Shown here: piece by piece, positions 8,967 to 20,400 of the stretch
Numbering within the stretch: position 1 is the stretch's first letter
How the letters are laid out: each line of letters opens with the position of its first letter
Assembly: GCA_027622375.1 (NCBI GenBank)
Contig: JAQCAB010000004.1
Span: forward strand, 56,091-120,090
Origin: Bacteroidota bacterium
Lineage (GTDB): Bacteria > Bacteroidota > Ignavibacteria > UBA10030 > UBA8401
Reading direction: 5' to 3'
Length of the DNA stretch: 64,000 nt
Position numbers and translations under genes: made by a program
Notes under the pieces: generated by a model
The model's input: the letters and a program-made list of their open reading frames with translations, nothing else
Told to the model about the DNA's origin: nothing
Database searches by the model: none

Positions 8967-9605
8967 TTACTTATTTAATTTTTCAAGTATTTCGCCTTTG
9001 CAAATCCAGACTTTAATTCCAATCAAACCATAAATTGTTAAAGCTGCTGTATTTGCATAATCTATATCAGCGCGTAAAGTATGTAGCGGAATTCTTCCTT
9101 CTTTATATTGTTCCGATCGAGCAATATCAGCACCACCAAGTCTGCCACTGCATTTTATACGAATTCCTTCTGCCCCCATTCTTCGAGCTGATGTGATTGC
9201 TTGTTTCATTGCACGTCTAAAAGCAATTCTTCCTTCAAGTTGTCTTGCAATTGTTTCTGCAACTAATGCTGCGTCAAGTTCAGGACGCTTTATTTCACTT
9301 ATCAAAATTTTAATATCCTTATTTGTCAGCTTTCTTAATTCTTCTTCTAAGATTGCAATATCTTTTCCACTTTTTCCGATTACAATACCTGGGCGCGATG
9401 TGTGAATTGTTATACAAACATATTTTGGCGAACGATCAATTGTAATTTTTGAAACTCCGGCAGTTTTTAATTTTGTGCTTACAAAATTTCTAATTGCTTC
9501 GTCTTCTTTTAATTTAGATGCGTAATGTTTTGGCTCAAACCAGTTTGAATCCCAGCCTTTAATAATGCCTAATCTAAAACCAATTGGATGTGTTTTTTGT
9601 CCCAA
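8967..9605 (-). CDS. rpsC: 30S ribosomal protein S3
   Basis: S3 forms part of the mRNA entry tunnel and has helicase-like function with S4 and S5. The KH type II domain lies around [21 protein letters not shown] (about residues 70-90), and the C-terminal domain has the [12 protein letters not shown] signature. It has 212 residues, shorter than the 233 of E. coli at the C-terminal tail, as in many bacteria. It is four bases downstream of rplV. Confidence 0.97.
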   Translation of the reverse strand: MGQKTHPIGFRLGIIKGWDSNWFEPKHYASKLKEDEAIRNFVSTKLKTAGVSKITIDRSPKYVCITIHTSRPGIVIGKSGKDIAILEEELRKLTNKDIKILISEIKRPELDAALVAETIARQLEGRIAFRRAMKQAITSARRMGAEGIRIKCSGRLGGADIARSEQYKEGRIPLHTLRADIDYANTAALTIYGLIGIKVWICKGEILEKLNK

Positions 9606-9609
9606 GTTT

Positions 9610-9984
9610 TTATTCCTTACTTGATTTATTGCTATCGTTATTTTGTTTTTGCGAAACTACAATTGTAATGTGGTTCGATCTTTTTAAAATTTGATATGCT
9701 CGTCCCATCGGTGCAGGCATCATTCTCTTCATTGATGCACCACTATCAACAAAACATTCTTTTACAAAAAGTGAGTGCGTGTCAACTCTTCCAGAGTGAT
9801 CTTTATTTTGCATATTCGAAACTGCCGAGCGTAAAACTTTTTCTGCTGTTTTTGACGCATGCTTTGGTAAAAAATGTAAAATATTCATTGCCTCATCAAC
9901 TGACTTTCCACGAATGAGATCAATTACTAATCTCATTTTGCGAGGCGATGTTCCGATATATCTATTTATAGCTTTTGCTTCCAT
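9610..9984 (-). CDS. rplV: 50S ribosomal protein L22
   Basis: L22 lines the exit tunnel with its long hairpin. Diagnostic segments are YIGTSPRKMRLVIDLIRG near the start and the hairpin region MKRMMPAPMGRAYQILKRSNHITIVV near the end. It has 124 residues, the tail being a short Asn/Ser/Lys-rich stretch. The tunnel-facing loop shows no insertion, so macrolide-resistance variants of that kind are not evident. It lies 11 bases after rpsS. Confidence 0.97.
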   Translation of the reverse strand: MEAKAINRYIGTSPRKMRLVIDLIRGKSVDEAMNILHFLPKHASKTAEKVLRSAVSNMQNKDHSGRVDTHSLFVKECFVDSGASMKRMMPAPMGRAYQILKRSNHITIVVSQKQNNDSNKSSKE

Positions 9985-9995
9985 TAAGTTTCCTT

Positions 9996-10280
9996 TTAAG
10001 CTGTAGTTGTTTCTTCTTTTTTAATTCCTGGATGACCTTTAAAAATTCTTGTTGGTGCAAATTCACCAAGCTTGTGGCCAACCATCATTTCGGTTACATA
10101 AACTGGAATAAATTTATTCCCATTATGCACTGCAAAAGTATGTCCAACAAATTCAGGAATAATTGTGCATGCACGTGACCAAGTTTTTACTAATTGTTTT
10201 TTATTCGATTTATTTAACACGTCAACTTTTTTCATCAAACGTGAATCGATATAAGGACCTTTTTTAATTGAACGGCTCAT
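9996..10280 (-). CDS. rpsS: 30S ribosomal protein S19
   Basis: S19 works in the 30S head with S13. The opening [19 protein letters not shown] and the core [46 protein letters not shown], visible as consecutive blocks, are near-invariant. The length of 94 is standard. It starts two bases after rplB stops. Confidence 0.98.
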   Translation of the reverse strand: MSRSIKKGPYIDSRLMKKVDVLNKSNKKQLVKTWSRACTIIPEFVGHTFAVHNGNKFIPVYVTEMMVGHKLGEFAPTRIFKGHPGIKKEETTTA

Positions 10281-10282
10281 AT

Positions 10283-11107
10283 TTAATTTCGATGCTTAAT
10301 AATATATTTTTCAGATCTTCTGTTTGCATGTCTGGTTTTTAATCCTTTTGATTTTTGTCCCCATGGACTAACCGGGTGACCACCACCTGAGGTTTTACCT
10401 TCTCCACCACCCATTGGGTGATCAACTGGATTCATAGCAACACCACGCACGTGAGGTCTTCTTCCTAACCAACGCGAACGACCTGCTTTTCCTAAACTAA
10501 TATTTTCTTTGTCGGCATTGCCAAGCATCCCAACTGTTGCAAAACAATTTGAATGAACATTTCTAATTTCGCCTGACGGAAATTTTAATAAAACAAAATC
10601 TCCTTCTTTAGCTTGAACAACTGCAAAATTTCCCGCGCTTCGTGCAATTTGTCCACCTTTTCCTTTTCTGAGTTCAATATTATGGACATTTGTATTTATT
10701 GGAATTGCTGAAAGTGGTAATGCATTTCCGGTTTTAATATCTGCAGTTTCTGATGATAATAAAACATCATTAACTTTTAATTCATTTGGAGAAAGTATGT
10801 ATCGCTTTTCGCCATCTGCATAAACTAGCAATGCAATTCTTGCAGATCTATTTGGATCGTATTGAATTGAATCAACTCTTGCTGGAATATTATATTTATC
10901 TCTTTTAAAATCTATAATTCTGTATAATCTTTTATGTCCGCCACCACGATGACGCGATGTAACTCGTCCATGATTATTTCTTCCACCAGATTTTGACAAT
11001 CCCTCTACAAGAGATTTTTCTTTTTTAGTAGAAGTTATCTCTTCAAAACTGGAAACAGAATAAAATCTTGTTGCCGGAGTATTTGGTTTTAATTTTCTTA
11101 ATGCCAT
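10283..11107 (-). CDS. rplB: 50S ribosomal protein L2
   Basis: L2 is one of the largest 23S rRNA binders and is needed for peptidyl-transferase activity. It carries [20 protein letters not shown] near residue 45 and the universally conserved region [19 protein letters not shown] at about 223-241, including the histidine next to the active site. The length of 274 is standard. It lies 13 bases after rplW and two before rpsS. Confidence 0.98.
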   Translation of the reverse strand: MALRKLKPNTPATRFYSVSSFEEITSTKKEKSLVEGLSKSGGRNNHGRVTSRHRGGGHKRLYRIIDFKRDKYNIPARVDSIQYDPNRSARIALLVYADGEKRYILSPNELKVNDVLLSSETADIKTGNALPLSAIPINTNVHNIELRKGKGGQIARSAGNFAVVQAKEGDFVLLKFPSGEIRNVHSNCFATVGMLGNADKENISLGKAGRSRWLGRRPHVRGVAMNPVDHPMGGGEGKTSGGGHPVSPWGQKSKGLKTRHANRRSEKYIIKHRN

Positions 11108-11120
11108 AAAATATCCTTAA

Positions 11121-11411
11121 TTAAGCAGTTGGTAACAGATCAATTGTCTGTCCTTCTTTAATTGTTACAAATGCTTTTTTCCAACTTGGTCTTCTGCCTT
11201 CAACTCTTCCTTTTTTAGTCATTTGGCCTTTTAATTTTCCTTTAACATTAACAGTGCGAACTGATAAAACTTCAACATTAAATTTTTTTTCAACTGCTTT
11301 TGCAATTTCAATTTTATTTGAATTAATATTTACCGAAAAAGCATATTGACGAAGAGATGTCATTGATGTCATTTTTTCGGTTAAAAGTGGTTTAATAAGA
11401 GTGCTTATCAT
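11121..11411 (-). CDS. rplW: 50S ribosomal protein L23
   Basis: L23 is the main docking site at the tunnel exit for trigger factor and SRP. The pattern IKPLLTEKMT near the start, then YAFSVNINSNKIEIAKAVEKKFNVEV and VRTVNVKGK, is typical. It has 96 residues. It begins one base after the stop of rplD, so translation of the two is probably coupled. Confidence 0.97.
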   Translation of the reverse strand: MISTLIKPLLTEKMTSMTSLRQYAFSVNINSNKIEIAKAVEKKFNVEVLSVRTVNVKGKLKGQMTKKGRVEGRRPSWKKAFVTIKEGQTIDLLPTA

Positions 11412-11412
11412 A

Positions 11413-12045
11413 TTAGTTCAACGAAAAAGTTTTATTAATTATTTCTACAGATCCTTTTTGTAAAAGTAAAATATTGCTGTTTAATATTTCGTATGTAGAT
11501 GCTTTGTTGGCTTCAAGAATATTTAATTTTTTAATATTTCTTCCGGACTTAATAATATTTAAATCGCTCGAAGGAGTTAATAAAAGAATTTTTTTATTCT
11601 CAATTTGAAGAGCCTTTAAAATTGTAACCATATTTTTTGTTCTTGGTTCACCAATTATAAAATCTTCAATAACAATAATATTATTTTCTTTTGCTTTGTA
11701 ACTGAGTGCAGACTTCCTTGCAAGCTTTTTAACTTTGCTTGGCAACTTCACAACATAGTCATGAGGTTTTGGACCAAAAATTGTTCCACCACCAACCATT
11801 ATTGGAGAACGTCTTGTACCTTGTCTGGCATTACCAGTCTTTTTTTGAGAATAAGGTTTTTTACCACCACCACGAACTTCGCCACGCTCTTTTGTTTTAT
11901 GTGTTCCTTGTCGTTGATTTGCCATGTATGATCGAACAGACATATAAATTGCATGATCGTTTGGTGTTATCTCAAAAATTTCAGGAGATAGTGTGACCAT
12001 CTCTCCTGTTTTTGAACCGTTTGTTTTTATAACTTCTATTTCCAT
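11413..12045 (-). CDS. rplD: 50S ribosomal protein L4
   Basis: L4 contributes a tunnel loop and in gammaproteobacteria represses the S10 operon. The internal loop with QRQGTHKTKERGEVRGGGKKPYSQK (about residues 44-68) and GNARQGTRRSP is conserved; the globular part has LPSKVKKLARKSALSYKA. It has 210 residues. Ten bases separate it from rplC. No L4-responsive leader was recognised: the gap between tuf and rpsJ is only 34 bases. Confidence 0.96.
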   Translation of the reverse strand: MEIEVIKTNGSKTGEMVTLSPEIFEITPNDHAIYMSVRSYMANQRQGTHKTKERGEVRGGGKKPYSQKKTGNARQGTRRSPIMVGGGTIFGPKPHDYVVKLPSKVKKLARKSALSYKAKENNIIVIEDFIIGEPRTKNMVTILKALQIENKKILLLTPSSDLNIIKSGRNIKKLNILEANKASTYEILNSNILLLQKGSVEIINKTFSLN

Positions 12046-12055
12046 AATTGTAAAG

Positions 12056-12676
12056 TTACTTTGTAATTTTTACGTAAGTGTTTTTTGCACCAGGTATTGA
12101 ACCTTTTATTAAAATTAAATTTGATTCATCAATAACTTTTACAACAACCAAATTTTTAATTGTAACATTGTCAAAGCCCATTCGTCCGGCCATTTTCATT
12201 CCTTTAAAAACTCTTGATGGATAAGATGAGCCACCAATAGATCCTGGTGCTCTAACTCTATCCGATGCTCCGTGAGATGTCATACCAACACCACTAAAGT
12301 GATGCCGTTTTACAACTCCCTGAAATCCACGTCCCTTTGAACGAGATGTCACATCAACTTTTTCCCCTTGAATAAACAAAGAGGCCTTCACTTCCATTCC
12401 GACAGAAATATTTTCGGAATTAAAATCACGAAATTCTTTAATTAAGCGCAATGGCTTTACATTTGCTTTTTTGAAATTTCCTTTTGATGGACTGTTTACT
12501 AATCTTTCAGGTTTTTCATCAAACCCAAGTTGAACAGCGTTGTAACCATCTCTTTCTTTAGTTCTGATATTTGTAACATAACAAGGACCAGCTTCAATAA
12601 CGGTACAAGGAATCGATAATCCGTTTTCGTCGAAGATACTCGTCATACCAATTTTTTTTCCTAAAATGCCTTTCAC
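12056..12676 (-). CDS. rplC: 50S ribosomal protein L3
   Basis: L3 reaches with its central extension towards the peptidyl-transferase centre. Diagnostic parts are MKGILGKKIGMTSIF at the start, SKGRGFQGVVKRH and the GSIGGSSYPSRVFKGMKMAGRMG extension. It has 206 residues, close to 209 in E. coli. The start is GTG with AAGGAG a few bases upstream, which settles the start. It lies 31 bases after rpsJ. Confidence 0.97.
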   Translation of the reverse strand: MKGILGKKIGMTSIFDENGLSIPCTVIEAGPCYVTNIRTKERDGYNAVQLGFDEKPERLVNSPSKGNFKKANVKPLRLIKEFRDFNSENISVGMEVKASLFIQGEKVDVTSRSKGRGFQGVVKRHHFSGVGMTSHGASDRVRAPGSIGGSSYPSRVFKGMKMAGRMGFDNVTIKNLVVVKVIDESNLILIKGSIPGAKNTYVKITK

Positions 12677-12707
12677 TATTGCTCCTTAAGTTCGAATAAG
12701 TAAACCG

Positions 12708-13016
12708 TTAAGTTTTAATTTCAACATCAATACCAGCTGGCAAATCAAGTTTCATTAAAGCATCAACTGTTTTTGAGCCTGAGGTTAAAATGTCAATTAA
12801 TCGTTTGTGAATTCTTGTTTCAAATTGCTCACGCGATTTTTTATCCACATGTGGCGAACGATTTACTGTATAAACTGTTTTTTTTGTTGGCAAGGGTATT
12901 GGCCCAGAAACTATTGCTCCACTTGACTTTACTGTTTTGATAATCTTATCAGCAGATTTGTCAATAAGGTTATGATCGTACGACCGCAACTTAATTCTAA
13001 TTTTTTGACTTGCCAC
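12708..13016 (-). CDS. rpsJ: 30S ribosomal protein S10 (NusE)
   Basis: S10 has a second role as NusE: with NusB it joins transcription antitermination and, through NusG, couples polymerase to ribosome. The 102-residue sequence shows [20 protein letters not shown] and the loop [30 protein letters not shown], both near-invariant. nusG is in the same gene run. It begins the S10 block directly behind tuf, 34 bases away. Confidence 0.98.
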   Translation of the reverse strand: MASQKIRIKLRSYDHNLIDKSADKIIKTVKSSGAIVSGPIPLPTKKTVYTVNRSPHVDKKSREQFETRIHKRLIDILTSGSKTVDALMKLDLPAGIDVEIKT

Positions 13017-13050
13017 TTTTAACTCCTAATTTGAATATTAATAATTTTTT

Positions 13051-14259
13051 TTACTCAACTATTTTTGTTACAACACCAGCACCAACTGTTTTTCCACCCT
13101 CACGGATAGCAAAACGTAATCCTTCTTCCATAGCAATTGTAGAAATTAATTCTACACTCATATTATCTACGTTATCGCCAGGCATAATCATTTCAACACC
13201 AGTTGGAAGTTGTACATTTCCTGTAACGTCGGTTGTTCTAAAATAAAATTGTGGACGATATCCATTAATAAATGGAGTGTGTCTTCCACCTTCATCTTTT
13301 TTAAGAACATAAACTTGAGCTGTAAATTTTTTATGTGGAGTAATTGAACCAGGTTTTGCAACAACCATACCACGTTGCAAATCATCTTTTTCAACACCGC
13401 GTAAAAGAATTCCGGCATTATCACCTGCAACAACTTCATCTAATTCTTTGCGAAACATTTCTGCACCAGTGATAACTGTTTTTTTATGTTGACCGATTCC
13501 GATAATTTCAACTTCATCTCCAACTTTTGCACGTCCTCTTTCAACACGACCTGTTCCAACTGTACCACGTCCTGTAATTGAGAATACATCTTCAATTGGC
13601 ATCAAGAATGGTTTTGCATCATCACGTTGTGGAACTGGAATATAGCTATCAACTGCTTCCATTAACTTAAATATGCATTGTAAATCTGGATGATCTGGTT
13701 TTGTATCTGCTTTAACTGCAGCTTCCATTGCTTTCAATGCTGAGCCACGAATAATTGGAATTTCATCTCCAGGATATTCATATGATTTTAATAAATCACG
13801 TAATTCCATTTCAACTAAATCTGCTAATTCAGGATCTGAAGCATCAATTTTATTCATGAAGACAACAATGTGTGGCACACCAACTTGACGAGCAAGTAAA
13901 ATGTGTTCACGAGTTTGTGGCATTGGTCCATCAGTTGCAGCAACAACAAGAATTGCACCATCCATTTGTGCCGCACCAGTGATCATATTTTTTACATAAT
14001 CAGCGTGGCCTGGGCAATCGACGTGTGCGTAGTGTCTATTTTCTGTTTGATACTCAACGTGTGCAGTTTGAATCGTTATCCCACGTGCACGCTCTTCAGG
14101 TGCATTATCGATGCTATCAAATGTTCTGACAGAAGCAAGATTCTTTTTTGCCAATGTCATTGTAATAGCAGCTGTCAATGTGGTTTTTCCATGATCAACG
14201 TGACCAATGGTTCCAATATTAACGTGCGGTTTATCGCGCAAGAATTTTTCTTTAGCCAT
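13051..14259 (-). CDS. tuf: Translation elongation factor Tu
   Basis: EF-Tu delivers aminoacyl-tRNA to the ribosome. The GTPase motifs are G1 GHVDHGKT (residues 19-26), [12 protein letters not shown] and SALK. The effector region with the catalytic-loop histidine is intact. The length of 402 slightly exceeds the usual 394 or so. It sits between fusA (52 bases) and rpsJ (34 bases), the str position. It is the only tuf copy in the window. The second place where bacteria often keep a tuf gene, behind the tRNA-Thr cluster, holds rpmG instead. Confidence 0.98.
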   Translation of the reverse strand: MAKEKFLRDKPHVNIGTIGHVDHGKTTLTAAITMTLAKKNLASVRTFDSIDNAPEERARGITIQTAHVEYQTENRHYAHVDCPGHADYVKNMITGAAQMDGAILVVAATDGPMPQTREHILLARQVGVPHIVVFMNKIDASDPELADLVEMELRDLLKSYEYPGDEIPIIRGSALKAMEAAVKADTKPDHPDLQCIFKLMEAVDSYIPVPQRDDAKPFLMPIEDVFSITGRGTVGTGRVERGRAKVGDEVEIIGIGQHKKTVITGAEMFRKELDEVVAGDNAGILLRGVEKDDLQRGMVVAKPGSITPHKKFTAQVYVLKKDEGGRHTPFINGYRPQFYFRTTDVTGNVQLPTGVEMIMPGDNVDNMSVELISTIAMEEGLRFAIREGGKTVGAGVVTKIVE

Positions 14260-14311
14260 GGTAACTCCTTTTTATAATTTGTGATTTAATTTTGTTTTTC
14301 ATTTTTAAATT

Positions 14312-16414
14312 TTATGCAGAAACTGATTCTTTACCTTTTACTTTTTCAATAATTTCTTCAGCAATTGATTTTGGCGCTTCATCATAATGCGAAAATTGCA
14401 TTGTGTAATGTGCTCGACCTTGAGTCATTGAACGAAGTTGTGTTGAGTAACCAAACATTTCTGAAAGTGGAACCAAAGATTTTATTACTTGTGCATCTTT
14501 TCGTGTGGTCATTCCTTCAATTTTTCCACGACGAGAACTTAAATCTCCCATTACATCTCCCATATATTCTTCAGGAGTTACAACTTCAACTCCCATCATT
14601 GGTTCTAATAAAACTGGATTTGCTTTTTTTGCAGCAGCTTGGAAAGCCATTGAACCTGCAATTTTAAATGCCATTTCTGATGAATCAACTGGATGGAATG
14701 AACCATCAATTAATTTTACCTTAACATCTTCAATTGGATATCCGGCAAGCACACCATTTTTTAAAGCTTCTTTAATACCTTCCATTGTTGGTTTTATAAA
14801 TTCTCTTGGAACCGAGCCACCAACAACTGCATCTTCAAAATCAAAACCTTTTCCTTTTTCGTTTGGTTCAAGTTCAATCCAAACATGACCATATTGTCCT
14901 TTTCCACCAGATTGACGAATAAATTTTCCTTCGGCTTCAACTTTTTTACGAATGGTTTCTTTGTAAGCAACTTGAGGTTTCCCCACATTTGCTTCAACTT
15001 TAAATTCACGCTTCATTCTTTCAACAATAATTTCGAGGTGCAATTCACCCATTCCACCAATTAATGTTTGACCAGTTTCTTCGTTTGTAGAAATTCTGAA
15101 AGTTGGATCTTCTTCAGCAAGTTTTTGTAAAGCTTCTGATAATTTTTCTTGATCAACTTTTGTTTTTGGTTCAATAGCTTGGTGTATAACGGGATCTGGA
15201 AATTCCATTCTTTCAAGAATTATTGGATCTTTTTCATCACACAAAGTATCACCAGTGCGAGTGCTTTTAAAACCGATTGCTGCTAAAATATCTCCTGTAA
15301 ATCCTTTATCTACATCTTCACGAGTGTTTGCATGCATTCGTAAAATTCTTCCAACTCTTTCTTTTTTTCCACTTATTGAATTGTAGATGTACGAACCAGC
15401 ATCAACTGTACCGCTATAAATTCTAAAAAATGTTAAACGACCGACATAAGGATCGGTCATAATTTTAAATGCAAGAGCTGTAAATTTTTCTTGATCACTT
15501 ACTTGACGAGTAATAGCGTCGTGCATGTTTTCGTGATGACCCGTAATTATTCCATCATTAACATTTAATGGCGATGGTAAATAATCAACCACAGCATCGA
15601 GCAACATTTGTACACCTTTATTTTTAAAAGATGATCCGCATAAAACTGGAATAATTTTTGATTTGATACAAGCTTGCCTTAAAACTTTTGAGATTTCTTC
15701 TTGTAAAATTTCTTCACCGTTCAAATATTTTTCGAGCAAAGTATCATCTTCTTCTGAAACAGCTTCAAGCATTTTAATTCTGCTTTCGTTTGCAATTTTT
15801 TGCATGTCGTGTGGGATTTCCATGTCTTCCCATTCTTGACCATTTGTAGATTCATCAAAAACTCTAGCCTTCATTGTTGTAAGGTCAATGATACCTGTAA
15901 ACATATCACCTTCACCAACTGGAATTTGAATTGGAACAGCATTTGCACCGAGGCGCTCTTTCATCATATTAACTGCACCAAAAAAATCTGCTCCAACGCG
16001 ATCCATTTTATTTATAAATGCAATTCTTGGAACGCCATACTTATCAGCTTGTCGCCATACGGTTTCAGATTGTGGTTCAACACCACCAACAGAACAGAAT
16101 AATGCAACTGCACCATCTAAAACACGAAGTGATCTTTCAACCTCGATTGTAAAATCAACGTGACCCGGAGTATCAATTATATTGATTCGATTTTCACGCC
16201 AGAAACAAGTTGTTGCAGCAGAGGTAATTGTAATTCCTCTTTCCTGCTCTTGTTCCATCCAATCCATTGTTGCTGCGCCATCATGCACTTCACCCATCCG
16301 GTGAACAACACCAGTATAATAGAGTATACGCTCGGTAGTTGTAGTTTTACCGGCATCGATATGAGCCATAATACCGATATTGCGTGTACGATCAATTGGA
16401 TATTTACGTTGCAT
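14312..16414 (-). CDS. fusA: Translation elongation factor G
   Basis: EF-G drives translocation with GTP. The 700-residue length fits canonical EF-G (domains I-V). G1 is AHIDAGKT at residues 17-24, followed by DTPGHVDF and NKMDR, and a domain III-IV region with [19 protein letters not shown]. The conserved domain IV tip and the [18 protein letters not shown] segment near the C-terminus are present. It is 91 bases downstream of rpsG and 52 upstream of tuf. No strong Shine-Dalgarno sequence precedes its ATG. A second EF-G paralogue is not in the window. Confidence 0.98.
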   Translation of the reverse strand: MQRKYPIDRTRNIGIMAHIDAGKTTTTERILYYTGVVHRMGEVHDGAATMDWMEQEQERGITITSAATTCFWRENRINIIDTPGHVDFTIEVERSLRVLDGAVALFCSVGGVEPQSETVWRQADKYGVPRIAFINKMDRVGADFFGAVNMMKERLGANAVPIQIPVGEGDMFTGIIDLTTMKARVFDESTNGQEWEDMEIPHDMQKIANESRIKMLEAVSEEDDTLLEKYLNGEEILQEEISKVLRQACIKSKIIPVLCGSSFKNKGVQMLLDAVVDYLPSPLNVNDGIITGHHENMHDAITRQVSDQEKFTALAFKIMTDPYVGRLTFFRIYSGTVDAGSYIYNSISGKKERVGRILRMHANTREDVDKGFTGDILAAIGFKSTRTGDTLCDEKDPIILERMEFPDPVIHQAIEPKTKVDQEKLSEALQKLAEEDPTFRISTNEETGQTLIGGMGELHLEIIVERMKREFKVEANVGKPQVAYKETIRKKVEAEGKFIRQSGGKGQYGHVWIELEPNEKGKGFDFEDAVVGGSVPREFIKPTMEGIKEALKNGVLAGYPIEDVKVKLIDGSFHPVDSSEMAFKIAGSMAFQAAAKKANPVLLEPMMGVEVVTPEEYMGDVMGDLSSRRGKIEGMTTRKDAQVIKSLVPLSEMFGYSTQLRSMTQGRAHYTMQFSHYDEAPKSIAEEIIEKVKGKESVSA

Positions 16415-16505
16415 AAAATTTTATAAAACTTTAATCTTCAAAAATAGGATAGGTATTTCTACCCTCCTGTTAATAAATTTTTTATACGTTTAAACTTCCG
16501 CTTTA

Positions 16506-16973
16506 TTACCAGCGGAAATGAGCAAACGCTTTATTTGCTTCAGCCATGCGATGAACATCATCTTTTTTCTTCACTGCATTGCCTTCATTATTAGAAGCAG
16601 AAAAAATTTCTGCAGCTAATTTTTGAGCCATTGATTTGTCCGACCTTTCCTTTGCATAGGAAATTAACCATCGGATTGCAAGAGCGGTTCGTCGCTCTGG
16701 ACGAACTTCTGTGGGAACCTGATATGTAGCACCACCAACACGCCTAGCTTTAACTTCTAGTAAAGGAGAAACATTACCCATAGCTTTTTTAAAAACATCA
16801 ACAGGATTATTACTAGATTTTTTCTCAACAAAATCAAACGCATCATACACAATTGTTTGCGCTAATTGCTTTTTGCCATCTTTCATAATATTATTTATGA
16901 ATAGCGATATAATTGGATCGTTAAATTTTGTATCGCTTGAAAGATTATTATGTTTTTTAGCTTTTTTTCTCAT
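16506..16973 (-). CDS. rpsG: 30S ribosomal protein S7
   Basis: S7 nucleates the 30S head and contacts E-site tRNA. It has 155 residues and ends HRMAEANKAFAHFRW; the segment GGATYQVPTEVRPERRTALAIRWL is diagnostic. Its start immediately abuts the stop of rpsL with no base between, suggesting coupled translation. The 91 bases after it, before fusA, form the widest gap in this str block and contain only a minor GGTA-GAAA-TACC hairpin. Confidence 0.98.
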   Translation of the reverse strand: MRKKAKKHNNLSSDTKFNDPIISLFINNIMKDGKKQLAQTIVYDAFDFVEKKSSNNPVDVFKKAMGNVSPLLEVKARRVGGATYQVPTEVRPERRTALAIRWLISYAKERSDKSMAQKLAAEIFSASNNEGNAVKKKDDVHRMAEANKAFAHFRW

Positions 16974-17348
16974 TTATTTTTTTGCTTTTTTTGAACCATA
17001 TTTTGATCGACCTTGTTTTCGATCTGTAACTCCAGCCGTATCAAGTACACCACGAATTATATGATATCTTACACCTGGCAAATCTTTAACACGACCACCA
17101 CGAATTAATACTATAGAGTGTTCTTGTAAATTATGCCCTTCACCCGGAATATATGCTGTTACTTCACTTCCGTGAGATAAACGAACACGAGCAACTTTTC
17201 TCAAAGCTGAGTTTGGTTTTTTAGGAGTTGTTGTATACACACGAGTGCATACTCCGCGTTTCTGCGGATTCTTATCAAGAGCTGGTGACTTACTTTTGTA
17301 AGCTACAACTTCTCTTCCAAAACGTATAAGTTGGTTTATTGTTGGCAC
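16974..17348 (-). CDS. rpsL: 30S ribosomal protein S12
   Basis: S12 lies at the decoding centre. The 124-residue sequence begins [15 protein letters not shown], has [17 protein letters not shown] and [17 protein letters not shown]. The two lysines whose mutation gives streptomycin resistance (in PKKPNS and RVKDLPG) are wild type, so no such resistance is predicted from this gene. It starts with GTG. A candidate promoter lies in the 78 bases between rpoC and this gene, so the str block may be transcribed independently. Confidence 0.98.
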   Translation of the reverse strand: MPTINQLIRFGREVVAYKSKSPALDKNPQKRGVCTRVYTTTPKKPNSALRKVARVRLSHGSEVTAYIPGEGHNLQEHSIVLIRGGRVKDLPGVRYHIIRGVLDTAGVTDRKQGRSKYGSKKAKK

Positions 17349-17382
17349 AATTATTATCTTTCTTTCTATAAAAAAGCCTGTT

Positions 17383-17411
17383 AAAGTAGTGTAAAAATAT
17401 TTTTAAGTCAA
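17383..17411 (-). promoter_or_regulatory. Candidate promoter for rpsL-rpsG-fusA-tuf
   Basis: On the minus strand TTGACT (17406-17411) and TACTTT (17383-17388) are 17 bases apart. Transcription would start near 17376, about 28 bases before the rpsL GTG. It lies in the gap between rpoC and rpsL and would allow str transcription apart from rpoBC. The -10 box is imperfect, and no experimental support is available. Confidence 0.5.
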
Positions 17412-17426
17412 GTTTTTCTGCATTAA

Positions 17427-20400
17427 TTATTTTTTAACTTTCACTTTTCTTTTAACTTTTTTTGCTACAACAACTTCAGAATCATCTAATTCATTATCTT
17501 CTTCTTCAGTTTCTGATACTTCACCTATCTCAGTATTTGCAATAACTTGTATATGTTTAAACTTCTTTAAACCAGTCCCTGCTGGAATTAAATTACCCAT
17601 AATTACGTTTTCTTTTAATCCGAGTAATTTATCAGTTTTTCCTGCAATCGCAGCATCAGTTAATACTTTTGTTGTTTCCTGGAAAGAAGCTGCAGAAATA
17701 AAGCTTTCAGTTGAAAGGGCTGCGTTGGTAATTCCGAGTAAAATAGGTTCACTCATTGCAGGTTCGGCATCACGGAACTCAGCTGGTTTTTTATCTTTCT
17801 TTTTTAATTCTGAATTAATTTCTTTTACCTCTTTTTTGTCAAGAACTAACGATTTAAATTTACCATCACCTTTATTTGTGATAAAAATTTTATCATTTAA
17901 TTTTTGGTTTTCAACTTCAAAGAATGATTTTTCAACATTTTCACCTTCAAGGAAGTGTGTATCACCCGAATCAGTAATTCTAACTTTTTGCATCATTTGG
18001 CGAACGATAACTTCCACATGCTTATCATTTATTTTAACACCTTGAATTCTATAAACTTCTTGAATTTCGTTAACAAGATATTTTTGAACTTCAGATGTTC
18101 CTTTAATTTTTAAAATATCATGCGGGTTAATTGCTCCGTCAGTAATTCTTTCGCCACTTCTAATAATATCATTTTCTTGAACAAGAACATGTTTACCAAG
18201 TGGAACAAGATAAGTTTTTGCAGAAGATTTATCAGAACTCTCAACAATAATTTCTCGTGAGCCACGTTTTTGTGCACCGAAGCGAACAATTCCATTTATC
18301 TCACTTACAACAGAGGGATCTCCAGGTGAACGAGCTTCAAATAATTCTGTAACGCGTGGAAGACCACCGGTAATATCTCTTGTCTTTCCGATATCACGCG
18401 GAATTTTTACAAGAATTGTTCCAGCAGTAATTTCCTCATCGTTATCTACAATTAAATGTGCTCGAGTTGGTAAAATATAATTTATATGTTTTCCATTTTT
18501 TGAAGTTTGAACAGAAATTGCAGGACTTAAAGTTTTATCACGTGAGTCGATAACAACTTTTTGGATATGTCCAGTTTGTTCATCTGGTTCTTCTCGAAAT
18601 GTAATGTTTTCCTTTAAATCTTTGTAATCAACTCTTCCTGCATGTTCCGAAATAATTACCGCATTGTATGGATCCCATTCATAAATAAGTTCACCTTTTT
18701 TTACATGCGATTTATCTGGCACCATTAAAGTTGCGCCGTATGGAATATCATATTTAGTTAAAAGAATTTTATCCTCATTCAGAACATTTATTACACCACT
18801 TCTACCGAGAACAATCATTTGTTTTCCAAATTCACCGGTAGTAGTAATAAATTTAACACCTTCAAAATTAACAGTTCCATCAAATTTTGAATTAATCTGA
18901 GATTGAGAAGCAATTAAACTAGCAGTACCTCCTGTGTGAAATGTACGAAGTGTTAACTGAGTTCCCGGTTCACCAATTGATTGTGCTGCGATTATACCAA
19001 CAGGTTCTCCAATTTCAACAAGAGCTCCCGTAGTTAAATTACGTCCATAACATTTTACACAAATTCCACGGCGCGCTTCACAAGTTAAAGCTGAACGAAT
19101 TTCTACTTCTTCAATTGAAGTTTCAGAAATATTTTGCGCTTTATCTTCATCAATAACTTCTCCAGATTTTACAATTGTTTTTCTTGTTAAAGGATCAATA
19201 ATGTTATGTACAGCAACGCGGCCAACTATTCTTTCAGAAATTGGTTCTTTAATATCTTCACCTTCTTTTAATGCACCAGTTAAAACACCACGAATTGCTC
19301 CGCAATCTTCCATAGAAATAATTGCATCTTGAGCAACATCAACCAAACGTCTTGTTAAATATCCTGCATCAGCAGTTTTTAAAGCTGTATCAGCAAGTCC
19401 CTTACGAGCACCATGTGTTGAAATAAAATATTCTAAAATTGTTAATCCTTCTCTAAAGTTCGAGAGAATTGGATTTTCAATTAATTCACCAGCAATACCA
19501 CTTAAAGATTTTTGTGGTTTTGCCATAAGTCCACGCATACCTGCTAACTGACGAACCTGTTCTTTTGATCCACGAGCACCAGAATCAATCATCATATAAA
19601 GAGAATTGAATCCTTCTTTTGAGTGTTGAAGTGTGTCAAATAATTTTTCAGAAACTTTTGAAGAAATTCTTGTCCAAATATCAATTACTTTATTATAACG
19701 CTCACCGTTTGTAATAAATCCATTTTGATATTGACGCTCAACTGCTTCAACTTCTTTTTGAGCCTTATGAATCATTTCATCTTTTTCTTTTGGAATTGTA
19801 ACATCATTAACATTAACTGATAAACCACCCTTCATAGCATGAGTAAAACCAAGCTGTTTTAATTCATCCAAAAATTGTGCGGTTTTTGTATTTGGGGAAA
19901 CACGGAAAATGTTTCCAATTATTTGAACCAATCTTCTTTTGTTTAAAAGTTCATTTATAAATCCAGTTCCTTTTGGAACTATTTGATTAAAAATTACTCT
20001 TCCAACGGTTGTATCAATTAATTCACCCTCATGGTGAAGTTTAATTTTTGCGTGAAGTGAAACTGCTTTTTCGTTATATGCAATTATTACTTCTTGCATG
20101 CTTCCAAATGTTTTTCCTTCACCAAGTTCATTCGATCTTGATTTTGTAAGATAATACATTCCCAAAACCATATCTTGAGTTGGAGTAACAACCGGCGCAC
20201 CATTAGATGGAGCTAAAATATTATGACTAGACAACATTAATAATCTTGCTTCTAACTGAGATTCGTACGAAAGTGGTACGTGAACAGCCATTTGGTCGCC
20301 ATCAAAATCAGCATTAAAAGCAGTACAAACCATTGGATGAATTCTGATTGCTTTTCCTTCAACCAAAACTGGTTGAAAAGCTTGAATTCCTAAACGGTGT

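Noticed and set aside
16440..16475. GGTA-GAAA-TACC hairpin between rpsG and fusA as an S7 control site
   Set aside because: Only four pairs and the wrong place compared with the known site between rpsL and rpsG; likely chance.
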